The translations under genes and the position numbers were made by a program. A stretch of DNA of 64,000 nucleotides, taken from the NCBI RefSeq assembly GCF_013340935.1, contig NZ_WHOS01000010.1, forward strand, positions 1 through 64,000. Direction: 5' to 3'. Positions within the stretch are counted from its first letter, which is position 1; each line of letters starts with the position of its first letter. This DNA is from Azospirillum melinis. GTDB lineage: Bacteria > Pseudomonadota > Alphaproteobacteria > Azospirillales > Azospirillaceae. Shown here piece after piece: positions 1-7,062 of this stretch. Below the pieces are notes generated by a model that worked only from the letters and a program-made list of their open reading frames with translations, had not been told where the DNA came from and did not search any database.

Positions 1-57
1 CCTTCGCGCCGTATTCCCCCTCTCCCCCGGGGGGAGAGGGGGAATACGGCGCGAAGG
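1..57. repeat. Near-perfect 28-bp inverted repeat (long hairpin)
   Basis: Bases 1-28 are exactly complementary to bases 30-57, with one base between the arms. The core of each arm is CCCCCTCTCCCCC or its complement, the same motif as in the repeat cluster at 3300-3447. It lies 16 bases beyond the gpmI stop codon, so it could end gpmI transcription, but no T-tract follows the stem on the minus strand inside the window. It may extend past the window edge. It is probably a member of a dispersed palindromic repeat family. Confidence 0.8.
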
Positions 58-73
58 GGACGGGCGCCATCCG

Positions 74-1651
74 TTATTCCGCCGCCGCGCGGGCGGCGGT
101 GCGGACCAGCAGGTTGCGGCCGGTCATCTCGGTCGGCTTGGGCAGGCCCAGCAGGTCGAGCAGCGTCGGGGCGATGTCGGCCAGACGGCCGCTGTCGATG
201 CGGGCGCCGGCCGGGCCGTTGACCAGCACCAGCGGAACCTTGTCCAACGTGTGGGCGGTGTGCGGGCCGCCGGTCTCCGGGTCCTTCATCAGCTCGCAGT
301 TGCCGTGGTCGGCGGTGATCAGCATGGTGCCGCCGGCGCGGCGCACCGCGGCCTCAACCTGACCGACGCTGCTGTCGACCGCCTGCACGGCCTTGATGGC
401 GGCATCCAGCATGCCGCTGTGACCGACCATATCGGGGTTGGCGAAGTTGACGACGATCAGGTCGTATTTGCCCGAATCGATGGCGCCGACCAGCTTGTCG
501 GTCACTTCCGAGGCCGACATCTCCGGCTGGAGATCGTAGGTGGCCACCTTCGGCGACGGGACCAGAATGCGGTCCTCGCCCTCATAGACCCGCTCCTCGC
601 CACCGTTGAAGAAGAAGGTGACGTGCGGATACTTCTCCGTCTCGGCGATGCGCAGCTGCTTCAATCCGGCCTCGGAAACCACCTCGCCCAGCACCTTGGT
701 CAGGGTTTTGGGCGGAAAGATGGTTGTCATGAGCTTCGCCAGCGCCGACGAATATTCGACCATGCCAACCACGGCGGCCAGCTTCGGCGTGCCACCCGCC
801 GGGGTGTTGGCCACCGGGAAGCCATCAAAATCCTTCTCGACATAGGCGGCCAGGATCTCGCGGGCGCGGTCGGCGCGGAAGTTCGCCATCAGGATGGCGT
901 CGCCGTCCTTCATGCCGGCGTAATCGCCGATCACCGTCGGCAGGATGAACTCGTCATGCTTGTCGGCGGCGTAGCTCTGCTCGATGGCCTGGATCGGGTC
1001 GGCGGCGCGCTCGCCCTCCGCCCTGGTCATCGCGGCATAGGCCTTGGCGACGCGGTCCCAGCGCTTGTCGCGGTCCATGGCGTAATAGCGGCCGATAACG
1101 GTCGCCACCTCTACGCCCGGCAGCTCGAAGACATCGGCCATGAACTCGGCGACCTGATCCTTCGCGCTCTGCGGCGGAACGTCGCGGCCATCGGTGAAGG
1201 CGTGAACCGCCACCGGCACACCCTCGCGCGACAGCACGCCGGCCAGCGCGGCGATGTGGTCCTGGTGCGAGTGGACGCCGCCCGGCGACATCAGGCCCAT
1301 CAGATGGACGCGCCCGCCGGTCCTGTGCATCGTCTTGACGAGGTCGTTCAGCGCGGCGTTGCGCTCAAGCTCGCCCTCGACGATGGCGTGGTCGATCATC
1401 ACCAGATCCTGCATGACCACCCGGCCGGCGCCGAGATTCATGTGCCCGACCTCGGAGTTGCCCATCTGGCCCTTCGGCAGGCCGACCTCCTCCTCGCTGG
1501 CGTCGAGGAAGGCCGTCGGTTCGGCCGACCACAGGCGATCCCAGTTCGGGGTCTCGCCCAGCGCAATCGCGTTGTCGGACCGCTCCTCGCGATAGCCCCA
1601 GCCGTCCAGAATGCAGAGGACGACAGGGCGGGGTCGGTTGGTCTCGGTCAT
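74..1651 (-). CDS. gpmI: 2,3-bisphosphoglycerate-independent phosphoglycerate mutase
   Basis: A 525-residue cytoplasmic enzyme that interconverts 3- and 2-phosphoglycerate in glycolysis and gluconeogenesis without a bisphosphoglycerate cofactor. The alkaline-phosphatase-like metal site is visible: ILDGWG near residue 14 supplies the first metal Asp. MGNSEVGH at about residues 63-70 carries the nucleophilic serine (Ser66). HSHQDH, ADRAREI and ADHGNCE are further conserved metal or substrate motifs. Length is typical of the family (about 510-530). It is the last gene of a minus-strand run after rlmH, with a 90-base gap, which fits the usual alphaproteobacterial order. Start is the ATG at 1651, preceded by the purine-rich tract GAAAGG. 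Confidence 0.97.
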   Translation of the reverse strand: MTETNRPRPVVLCILDGWGYREERSDNAIALGETPNWDRLWSAEPTAFLDASEEEVGLPKGQMGNSEVGHMNLGAGRVVMQDLVMIDHAIVEGELERNAALNDLVKTMHRTGGRVHLMGLMSPGGVHSHQDHIAALAGVLSREGVPVAVHAFTDGRDVPPQSAKDQVAEFMADVFELPGVEVATVIGRYYAMDRDKRWDRVAKAYAAMTRAEGERAADPIQAIEQSYAADKHDEFILPTVIGDYAGMKDGDAILMANFRADRAREILAAYVEKDFDGFPVANTPAGGTPKLAAVVGMVEYSSALAKLMTTIFPPKTLTKVLGEVVSEAGLKQLRIAETEKYPHVTFFFNGGEERVYEGEDRILVPSPKVATYDLQPEMSASEVTDKLVGAIDSGKYDLIVVNFANPDMVGHSGMLDAAIKAVQAVDSSVGQVEAAVRRAGGTMLITADHGNCELMKDPETGGPHTAHTLDKVPLVLVNGPAGARIDSGRLADIAPTLLDLLGLPKPTEMTGRNLLVRTAARAAAE

Positions 1652-1741
1652 CGCGCTTACCTTTCTCGAAAGGTTGTGGTCTCGGAGTTTCGTGTTTTTC
1701 AGCTCCGGCGCTTTTCCGCGCGCCGGATGCGACGCTTGGAA

Positions 1742-2200
1742 TCAGGACCTGTGATAGGGGTGACCGGCAAGAATTTGTTGAGCGCGATAGAGTTGCTCCG
1801 CAAGCATGCCGCGCACCAGCATATGGGGCCAGGTCATCGGCCCGAAGGCGAGAAGGAAATCGGCCCGCGCGCGCACCGCGTCGCCATGGCCGTCGGCACC
1901 GCCGATCAGGAAGGCGAGATCGCCGGCGCCACGGTCGCGCCAGTCGCCGATCTTGGCGGCGAAGGTCTCGCTGGGCAGCGCCTTGCCGCGTTCGTCCAGC
2001 GCCACGACGATGGCGCCGGCCGGCACGGCGGCGAGCAGCAGCTCAGCCTCCTGCCGTTTCAATTCGTCGGAGGAGAGGCGTTTCTTCACCTCGACCTCCT
2101 TCAGGGTGAAGGGCCAGCTGAGCCGTCCGACATACTCGTCGAACAGGTCGCGGGTCGGTCCGCCCCGCGACCGCCCAACGGCGGCGAGCCACAGACGCAT
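1742..2200 (-). CDS. rlmH: 23S rRNA (pseudouridine1915-N3)-methyltransferase RlmH
   Basis: A 152-residue SPOUT-class methyltransferase that uses S-adenosylmethionine to methylate pseudouridine 1915 in helix 69 of 23S rRNA on assembled 70S ribosomes. The C-terminal trefoil-knot region FLIGGADGHG (about residues 98-107), the motif PHMLVRGMLAEQLYRAQQI and the terminal YHRS are diagnostic. Length matches the family (about 155). It follows rsfS by 25 bases, so the two are probably cotranscribed. Both are ribosome-associated factors, and rsfS-rlmH adjacency is widely conserved in bacteria. Confidence 0.97.
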   Translation of the reverse strand: MRLWLAAVGRSRGGPTRDLFDEYVGRLSWPFTLKEVEVKKRLSSDELKRQEAELLLAAVPAGAIVVALDERGKALPSETFAAKIGDWRDRGAGDLAFLIGGADGHGDAVRARADFLLAFGPMTWPHMLVRGMLAEQLYRAQQILAGHPYHRS

Positions 2201-2225
2201 GATGCGGCCCTCCGCCTCCGGCCCG

Positions 2226-2672
2226 TCAGGCGCTCAGCCGCGCCGTGCCCGACGGCGTCGGCAGTTCCAGACCCCACATCTTTTCGATGTTGTAGAAGGT
2301 CCGGACTTCCGGCTTGAACAGGTGGACGATCACGTCGCCGGCATCGACCAGCACCCAGTCGCACTGGGCCATGCCTTCCATCTCGACGCCGCGGACGCCG
2401 GCCTGCTTCAGCTTTTCGGCCAGCTTCATGGCCATGGCAGCGATGTGCCGCGTGTTGCGGCCCGACGCCACGATCATGTAATCGGCGAAGGTGGTTTTCC
2501 CGGCGAGATCGATGACGGTCACGTCATCTGCCTGGTCGGCGTCGAGCGACGCCTGGATGAGCGCCTTCAGGTCCTGCGGTTCCAGGATCTGGGGAACGGC
2601 GGCTGGCCGCGGAGCGGTCGCGGCCGTTTCGGTGTGCGTGGTGATGGCTCCAACCTCTTGCAACGGTGTCAC
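2226..2672 (-). CDS. rsfS: Ribosomal silencing factor RsfS
   Basis: A 148-residue protein of the RsfS/Iojap family, which binds L14 on the 50S subunit and blocks subunit joining under starvation. The family core runs from about residue 30 to 140: DDVTVIDLAGKTTFADYMIV, then ASGRNTRHI, DWVLVDAGDVIVHLF and the terminal MWG motif. The reading frame stays open far upstream to 3140, but that part overlaps nadD and has no family similarity. I place the start at the GTG at 2672, whose GTGA overlaps the nadD stop, implying translational coupling. The first 25 or so residues are a low-complexity extension (TAATAPRPAAVP). Confidence 0.93.
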   Translation of the reverse strand: MTPLQEVGAITTHTETAATAPRPAAVPQILEPQDLKALIQASLDADQADDVTVIDLAGKTTFADYMIVASGRNTRHIAAMAMKLAEKLKQAGVRGVEMEGMAQCDWVLVDAGDVIVHLFKPEVRTFYNIEKMWGLELPTPSGTARLSA

Positions 2673-3286
2673 GACCCGGCGGCCCGTGCCTGCCGGATCG
2701 CCGTCGCCGAGGCCGGGTGCAAGGAGTTGCGTAAGAACGCCCAGGCCGGCCGCCTGCGGCGCGCCAGCCCTTTTACCCCGGACACCGACACCCGCCGACG
2801 GGTGTAGCGCTGGGCGGCCTTGCCGCTCAACGCACCAAGAGAATAGGTTGGACGGGCGAAAACCGCAACGGCCACCGAGTCGAAGATTCGATTCCAGTGC
2901 TTCCAGCGTGGAATTTGCCGCAAATTGTCCGCCCCCATCAACCATACGAAGCGGGTTTTGGGGAAGCGGCGCTGAAGCTTGGCCAGCGTATCGGCGGTGT
3001 AGCGGGTGCCCAGCGCGGTCTCGATGGCCGTCACTTCGATCCGCGGATGGGCGGCAACGGCCCGCGCCTCCGCCAGCCGTTCGGGCAGCGACGCCATGCC
3101 GGAGGTGGACTTGAGCGGGTTCTGCGGGCTGACCATCCACCAGACGCGGTCGAGCCCGAGCGCCTTCAGCGCGAACAGGCTGATATGCCGGTGCCCGGCA
3201 TGGGCCGGATTGAACGACCCGCCGAGGATGCCGACGGTCAGCCCCGCATAGAGCGGGCCGGAATAGAGATGGGGGGCACTCTTCAC
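2669..3286 (-). CDS. nadD: Nicotinate-nucleotide adenylyltransferase NadD
   Basis: Adenylylates nicotinate mononucleotide to deamido-NAD in NAD biosynthesis. The nucleotidyltransferase signature GGSFNPAHAGHRH sits near residue 20 and the C-terminal SATAIRQ matches the family ISxTxIR motif. The frame is open back to 3490, but the extra 68 codons translate the palindromic repeat at 3300-3447 and are not protein-like. I therefore choose the GTG at 3286, giving 205 residues, normal for NadD. Its stop overlaps the rsfS start by four bases. The nadD-rsfS-rlmH order is conserved in many alphaproteobacteria. Confidence 0.93.
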   Translation of the reverse strand: MKSAPHLYSGPLYAGLTVGILGGSFNPAHAGHRHISLFALKALGLDRVWWMVSPQNPLKSTSGMASLPERLAEARAVAAHPRIEVTAIETALGTRYTADTLAKLQRRFPKTRFVWLMGADNLRQIPRWKHWNRIFDSVAVAVFARPTYSLGALSGKAAQRYTRRRVSVSGVKGLARRRRPAWAFLRNSLHPASATAIRQARAAGS

Positions 3287-3299
3287 TCCCGAATGGGCT

Positions 3300-3447
3300 C
3301 CCTCTCCCGCCACGGGAGAGGGAAGGGGCCCATGCGGAGCATGGGAAGGGTGAGGGGTGATGCGAGGAGCAGGGGATCCATGTTCGGATCGCCCCTCACC
3401 CTCCCCGCCTTCGGCGGGTCCCCTCCCTCTCCCGGGGCGGGAGAGGG
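3300..3447. repeat. Compound palindromic intergenic repeat (REP/BIME-like)
   Basis: Two outer hairpins with identical arms, CCCTCTCCCG / CGGGAGAGGG, lie at 3300-3322 and 3425-3447. Between them are a hairpin with CCCATGC / GCATGGG arms, a larger pairing of GGGTGAGGGG with CCCCTCACCC, and a CCCGCC-TTC-GGCGGG hairpin. The element fills the gap between proA (upstream) and nadD (downstream) on the minus strand. It is probably a dispersed family, since the same CCCTCTCCC core occurs at 1-57. It could fold in the transcript and tune readthrough into nadD. Confidence 0.85.
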
Positions 3448-3455
3448 CACTCACC

Positions 3456-4730
3456 TTAAGGCCGCGTCTGGCCATCGCCGCGCACGACATACTTGTAGCT
3501 GGTCAGCTGCTCGGCTCCCACTGGGCCGCGGGCGTGGAACTTGTCGGTGGAGATGCCGATCTCCGCCCCCATACCGAACTCGCCGCCATCGGCGAACTGG
3601 GTCGAGGCATTCCACAGCACGATGCCGCTGTCCACCCGGGACAGGAACCGCTCCGCCACCGCCGGATCCTCGGTCAGGATCGATTCGGTGTGGTGGGAGC
3701 TGTGGGTGTTGATGTGGTCGATGGCCCCATCCACCCCGTCCACCACGCCGCAGGCGATGATGGCGTCGAGATACTCGGTGTCCCAATCCTCCGGCGCCAC
3801 CGCCGTCACCCGCGGATCGGCCGCCTGGGCCGCCGCATCGCCGCGCACCGCGCAGCCGGCATCCAGCAGATCCTTCACCAGAACCGGCAGGGCAGTGTCG
3901 GCGATGGTGCGGTCGACCAGCAGGGTCTCGGCGGCGCCGCAGATGGAGGTGCGGCGCATCTTGGCGTTCAGCACCACCTTGCGGGCCTTCTCCAGGTCGG
4001 CGGCGGCATCGACATAGACGTGGCAGTTGCCGTCCAGATGCTTGATGACCGGCACCCGGCTCTCGTCGGCGATGCGCTGGATCAGCGACTTGCCGCCGCG
4101 TGGAATGATGACGTCGATGTAATCGCGCATGGTCAGCATATGGCCGACGGCGGCGCGGTCGGTGGTCGGCACCAGTTGGATCGCCGCCTCCGGCAGCCCG
4201 GCCTCGCGCAGGCCCTGGGCCAGACAGGACGCGATGGCGCGGGACGAGCGGATGCTCTCCGACCCGCCGCGCAGGATGGCGGCGTTGCCCGACTTCAGGC
4301 AGATGCCGCCGGCATCCGCCGTCACGTTGGGCCGGCTTTCATAGATGATGCCGACGACGCCAAGCGGCACGCGGACGCGCTGGATGCGCAGGCCGTTGGG
4401 CCGCGTCCACTCCGCCAGCACGCCGCCGATGGGATCGGGGAAGTCGGCGATGTCCTCAAGCCCCTTGGCCATCGCCTCGATGCGCGTGTCGTCCAGCATC
4501 AGCCGTTCGCGCATGGGGCCGGACAGGTCGCGGGCGCTCGCCATGTCTTCCGCATTCGCGGCCTTGATCTCGGCGGCGCGGGCGCGGATGGCCGCCGCCG
4601 CCGCCCTCAGGGCCCGGTCCTTCGACGGCCCTGGCACGGTCGCCAGCGCGGCCGCGGCGGCGCGGGCGGCGCGGCCGAGGGCGATCATCTGGTCGTGCAG
4701 GGCGTCGGTGGTATCGAGCAGGGCGGACAT
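3456..4730 (-). CDS. proA: Glutamate-5-semialdehyde dehydrogenase (gamma-glutamyl phosphate reductase)
   Basis: A 424-residue NADPH-dependent enzyme that reduces gamma-glutamyl phosphate to glutamate-5-semialdehyde, the second step of proline synthesis. Family motifs are [17 protein letters not shown] (NADP fold), IPRGGKSLI, and [11 protein letters not shown], which contains the catalytic cysteine. The ending [20 protein letters not shown] is the ProA signature. The frame continues open upstream to 5048, but the start is the ATG at 4730 because [15 protein letters not shown] is the usual N-terminus. proB is not in the window. The gene is divergent from the permease at 4912. Confidence 0.97.
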   Translation of the reverse strand: MSALLDTTDALHDQMIALGRAARAAAAALATVPGPSKDRALRAAAAAIRARAAEIKAANAEDMASARDLSGPMRERLMLDDTRIEAMAKGLEDIADFPDPIGGVLAEWTRPNGLRIQRVRVPLGVVGIIYESRPNVTADAGGICLKSGNAAILRGGSESIRSSRAIASCLAQGLREAGLPEAAIQLVPTTDRAAVGHMLTMRDYIDVIIPRGGKSLIQRIADESRVPVIKHLDGNCHVYVDAAADLEKARKVVLNAKMRRTSICGAAETLLVDRTIADTALPVLVKDLLDAGCAVRGDAAAQAADPRVTAVAPEDWDTEYLDAIIACGVVDGVDGAIDHINTHSSHHTESILTEDPAVAERFLSRVDSGIVLWNASTQFADGGEFGMGAEIGISTDKFHARGPVGAEQLTSYKYVVRGDGQTRP

Positions 4731-4911
4731 GGAGGTCTCCGGACACTCTATCCGTTGAAGGGACGACGACCTTAACGAATTGTTCGGGGTTGCGAAAGCC
4801 GCGTGGTTGTGGGACTTCGGCGTTGCGGTATGGGCGGGCGTGTGCAAAACGCAACGCGCCGGCCGCGCCGGGACAAGGTTTTCGGGCCACAGGGCTTTCG
4901 GGTAGGGTGAC

Positions 4912-5655
4912 ATGCTGACGCTGCTGCTGATCGTCTCCGCCTTCTTCGCCGGCGTGCTGAACGCCGTGGCCGGGGGCGGCAGCTTCCTGACCTTCCCCGC
5001 ACTGATCCTGGCCGGCGTGCCGCCGCTGAACGCCAACGCCACCAGCACCGTCGCGGTGTCTCCCGGCGCGCTTGCCAGCGCCTTCGGCTACCGGCGGGAG
5101 CTGGGACGCATCCGCGAGGTGCACCTGCCCTCTTTCCTCGGCATCAGCCTCGTCGGCGGACTGCTGGGGGCGTTGCTGCTGTTATGGACGCCGCAGCGGA
5201 CCTTCGAGGTCATCGTGCCGTGGCTGCTGCTGTTCGCCACGCTGTTGTTCGCCATCGGCCCGACCGCCTCGGCCTGGGTCCGCCGCAACGTCACCATCGG
5301 CCACGGCACTGTGCTGGCGGTGCAGTTCCTGATCGCGGTCTATGGCGGCTATTTCGGCGGCGGCATTGGCATCCTGATCCTGGCGACGCTCGGCGTCTTC
5401 GGCCTGACCGACCTGCATGCGATGAACGGGCTGAAGTCGCTGGTCTCCGGCTGCCTCAACGCAGTGGCGGTGGCGGCCTTCGTCGCCGGCGGCGCGGTCT
5501 ATTGGACGGAGGCGCTGATCATGCTGGTCGCCGCGATGGCCGGCGGCTACGCCGGCGCTTCGGTCGCCCGCCACATCCCGCCGCCGGTCCTGCGCAAGCT
5601 GGTGATCCTGGTTGGGGCGGCGATGACCGTCTATTTCTTCCTCACCAAAGCCTGA
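4912..5655 (+). CDS. Sulfite exporter TauE/SafE family permease
   Basis: A 247-residue inner-membrane protein of the TauE/SafE (DUF81) family, which moves small organic or inorganic anions; the substrate here cannot be inferred. The N-terminus has the family repeat signature [20 protein letters not shown], echoed in the second half by [15 protein letters not shown], reflecting the internal duplication. About seven or eight hydrophobic segments are visible, and the protein ends in a final helix ([16 protein letters not shown]). Start is the ATG at 4912 with AGGG six bases upstream. It precedes rppH by 20 bases on the same strand and is divergent from proA. Confidence 0.9.
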   Translation: MLTLLLIVSAFFAGVLNAVAGGGSFLTFPALILAGVPPLNANATSTVAVSPGALASAFGYRRELGRIREVHLPSFLGISLVGGLLGALLLLWTPQRTFEVIVPWLLLFATLLFAIGPTASAWVRRNVTIGHGTVLAVQFLIAVYGGYFGGGIGILILATLGVFGLTDLHAMNGLKSLVSGCLNAVAVAAFVAGGAVYWTEALIMLVAAMAGGYAGASVARHIPPPVLRKLVILVGAAMTVYFFLTKA

Positions 5656-5675
5656 TCCGAACGGAGTCCTCCGGC

Positions 5676-6167
5676 ATGACCGCCATCATCGACCGCAACA
5701 CCCTGCCCTACCGCCCCTGCGTCGGCATCATGCTGCTGAACGACCGCGGCGAGGTGTTCGTCGCCAAGCGTTGCGGGTCTGAGGCCGACTGGCAGATGCC
5801 CCAGGGCGGCATCGACGACGGCGAGGATGCCCGCAGCGCCGCCTTCCGCGAGCTGGAGGAGGAAATCGGCACGGCGAACGCGGAGTTCATCGCCATGACC
5901 GCCGCCCCCCACCGCTACGACCTGCCCGACGATCTGCTGGGCAAGGTGTGGAAGGGCCGCTGGCGCGGGCAGGAGCAGATGTGGATGCTGGCCCGCTTCA
6001 CCGGTGCCGAGGCCGACATCCGGCTCGACACCGACCACCCGGAATTCGACGCCTGGAAATGGATCGGCGCCGAAGAACTGCCGGGCCTGATCGTCGCCTT
6101 CAAGCGGCCGGTCTATCAGTCCGTCCTGGCCGAATTCCGTCCGCTGATCGCGCCGGTAAAAGGCTGA
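5676..6167 (+). CDS. rppH: RNA pyrophosphohydrolase RppH (NUDIX)
   Basis: A 163-residue NUDIX hydrolase that removes pyrophosphate from the 5' end of mRNA, opening it to RNase E decay. The NUDIX box GGIDDGEDARSAAFRELEEE lies at about residues 46-65 and matches Gx5Ex7REUxEExGU. The N-terminal YRPCVGIMLLN and the WQMPQGG motif distinguish RppH from other NUDIX enzymes. The frame is open upstream inside the permease gene, but the ATG at 5676 gives the normal length and has GGAG ten bases upstream. Confidence 0.95.
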   Translation: MTAIIDRNTLPYRPCVGIMLLNDRGEVFVAKRCGSEADWQMPQGGIDDGEDARSAAFRELEEEIGTANAEFIAMTAAPHRYDLPDDLLGKVWKGRWRGQEQMWMLARFTGAEADIRLDTDHPEFDAWKWIGAEELPGLIVAFKRPVYQSVLAEFRPLIAPVKG

Positions 6168-6288
6168 CGCATCCTGCCGGGGGCCTGCCCCTCCACCATG
6201 TCCCATTTTTGATTGCGGTTATCCCCAACTTCCCGCCGCCGCCCCCTCCGTCCGAAGCTTGCGCTTAACGAATCCTTGAGACGCAGTC

Positions 6289-6304
6289 TGGCAACGTCGC
6301 TGCT
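6289..6304 (+). promoter_or_regulatory. Candidate sigma-54 (-24/-12) promoter for the che operon
   Basis: TGGCAACGTCGCTGCT has the invariant GG and GC dinucleotides with ten bases between them, as required for RpoN. It departs from TGGCAC-N5-TTGCA at two or three positions. It lies 48 bases before the first gene of the operon in a 184-base gap. No enhancer-binding site was recognised, so a chance match is possible. Confidence 0.4.
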
Positions 6305-6351
6305 GCAACCGGAATGCGCAAGAATGTGCCTGCCGTAGACGGAGGGGTGGC

Positions 6352-6666
6352 GTGTCGCTGATCAAGTGGACGGAGGAGGATGACGGCCGGCTCCGCCTGG
6401 GCCTGCCGAGCGACCTCGATTTGCCCATGGCGCAACCTCTGCTGGACAGTTTGCGCGCGGCTTTCAAGGCCTCGGCCGACGTCACCGTCCAGGCCGACGC
6501 CGTGGAGCGCATCAGCGCCGCCTGCATCCAGGCGCTGGTCGTCGCCGCCCGCGATGCGGCCGAGCGCGGGGCCGCCTTCGTCCTCGCCACCCCGTCCGAG
6601 GTCCTGTCGGAAGCGTGCGAGGATCTGGGACTCGCCGTCTGGCTGAAGCAATGGAGCCGAGCGTGA
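6352..6666 (+). CDS. STAS-domain protein lacking the phosphoacceptor serine
   Basis: A 104-residue single STAS domain, the fold of SpoIIAA/RsbV anti-sigma antagonists. The diagnostic helix segment reads RISAACIQALVVAARDAAERG at about residues 53-73, where family members usually have DSSG followed by a helix. The residue aligned with the phosphorylated serine is alanine (Ala56), so it probably cannot be switched by a serine kinase. It is the first gene of the che operon; STAS proteins in chemotaxis clusters are known but poorly understood. The start is GTG at 6352 behind a strong GGAGGGG. It ends overlapping cheY by four bases. Confidence 0.82.
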   Translation: MSLIKWTEEDDGRLRLGLPSDLDLPMAQPLLDSLRAAFKASADVTVQADAVERISAACIQALVVAARDAAERGAAFVLATPSEVLSEACEDLGLAVWLKQWSRA

Positions 6667-7028
6667 AGAAGAAAGTGATGACGGTGGACGATTCGCGCAC
6701 CATGCGCGACATGGTGTCCTTCACCCTGCGGGGTGCCGGCTATGACGTGGTGGAAGCCGCCGACGGCCAGCAGGCGATGAGTGCCATCGCCACCAACAAG
6801 GTGGATCTGGTCATCACCGACCTGAACATGCCGGTGATGGACGGGCTGACCCTGATACGCAAGCTGCGCGCCATCCCTGCCCACCGCACCCTGCCGATCC
6901 TGATGCTGACCACCGAGGCGGACGAGAGCAAGAAGGCGGAAGGCCGCGCCGCCGGCGCCACCGGCTGGATCGTGAAGCCCTTCAACCCCGACAAGCTGGT
7001 GTCGGTGGTGCAGAAGGTCTGCGGCTGA
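6663..7028 (+). CDS. cheY: Chemotaxis response regulator CheY
   Basis: A 121-residue stand-alone receiver domain. Asp53 in VITDLNMPVMDG is the phosphoacceptor. The acidic pocket is DD (residues 9-10), the conserved Thr lies in MLTTEAD and Lys105 in IVKPFN. Without an output domain it should bind a target such as the flagellar switch once phosphorylated by CheA. The open frame begins at 6615, but the GTG at 6663 overlaps the STAS stop as GTGA and has GGAG six bases upstream, so it is chosen. It is followed by cheA after 34 bases. Confidence 0.95.
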   Translation: MKKKVMTVDDSRTMRDMVSFTLRGAGYDVVEAADGQQAMSAIATNKVDLVITDLNMPVMDGLTLIRKLRAIPAHRTLPILMLTTEADESKKAEGRAAGATGWIVKPFNPDKLVSVVQKVCG

Positions 7029-7062
7029 CCGCAAGCCGCCGGATTCAGGGAGGGGTGCAGCC

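Noticed and set aside
251-2317. Long open frame antisense to gpmI and rlmH
   Set aside because: Shadow of high-GC coding on the other strand; Arg/His-rich composition without any family motif, whereas the minus strand carries complete recognised genes.
2673-3140. N-terminal extension of the rsfS frame
   Set aside because: Lies inside nadD and has no similarity to RsfS; GTG at 2672 fits the family.
3287-3490. N-terminal extension of nadD
   Set aside because: Encoded by the palindromic repeat cluster; low-complexity Gly/Pro/Arg composition.
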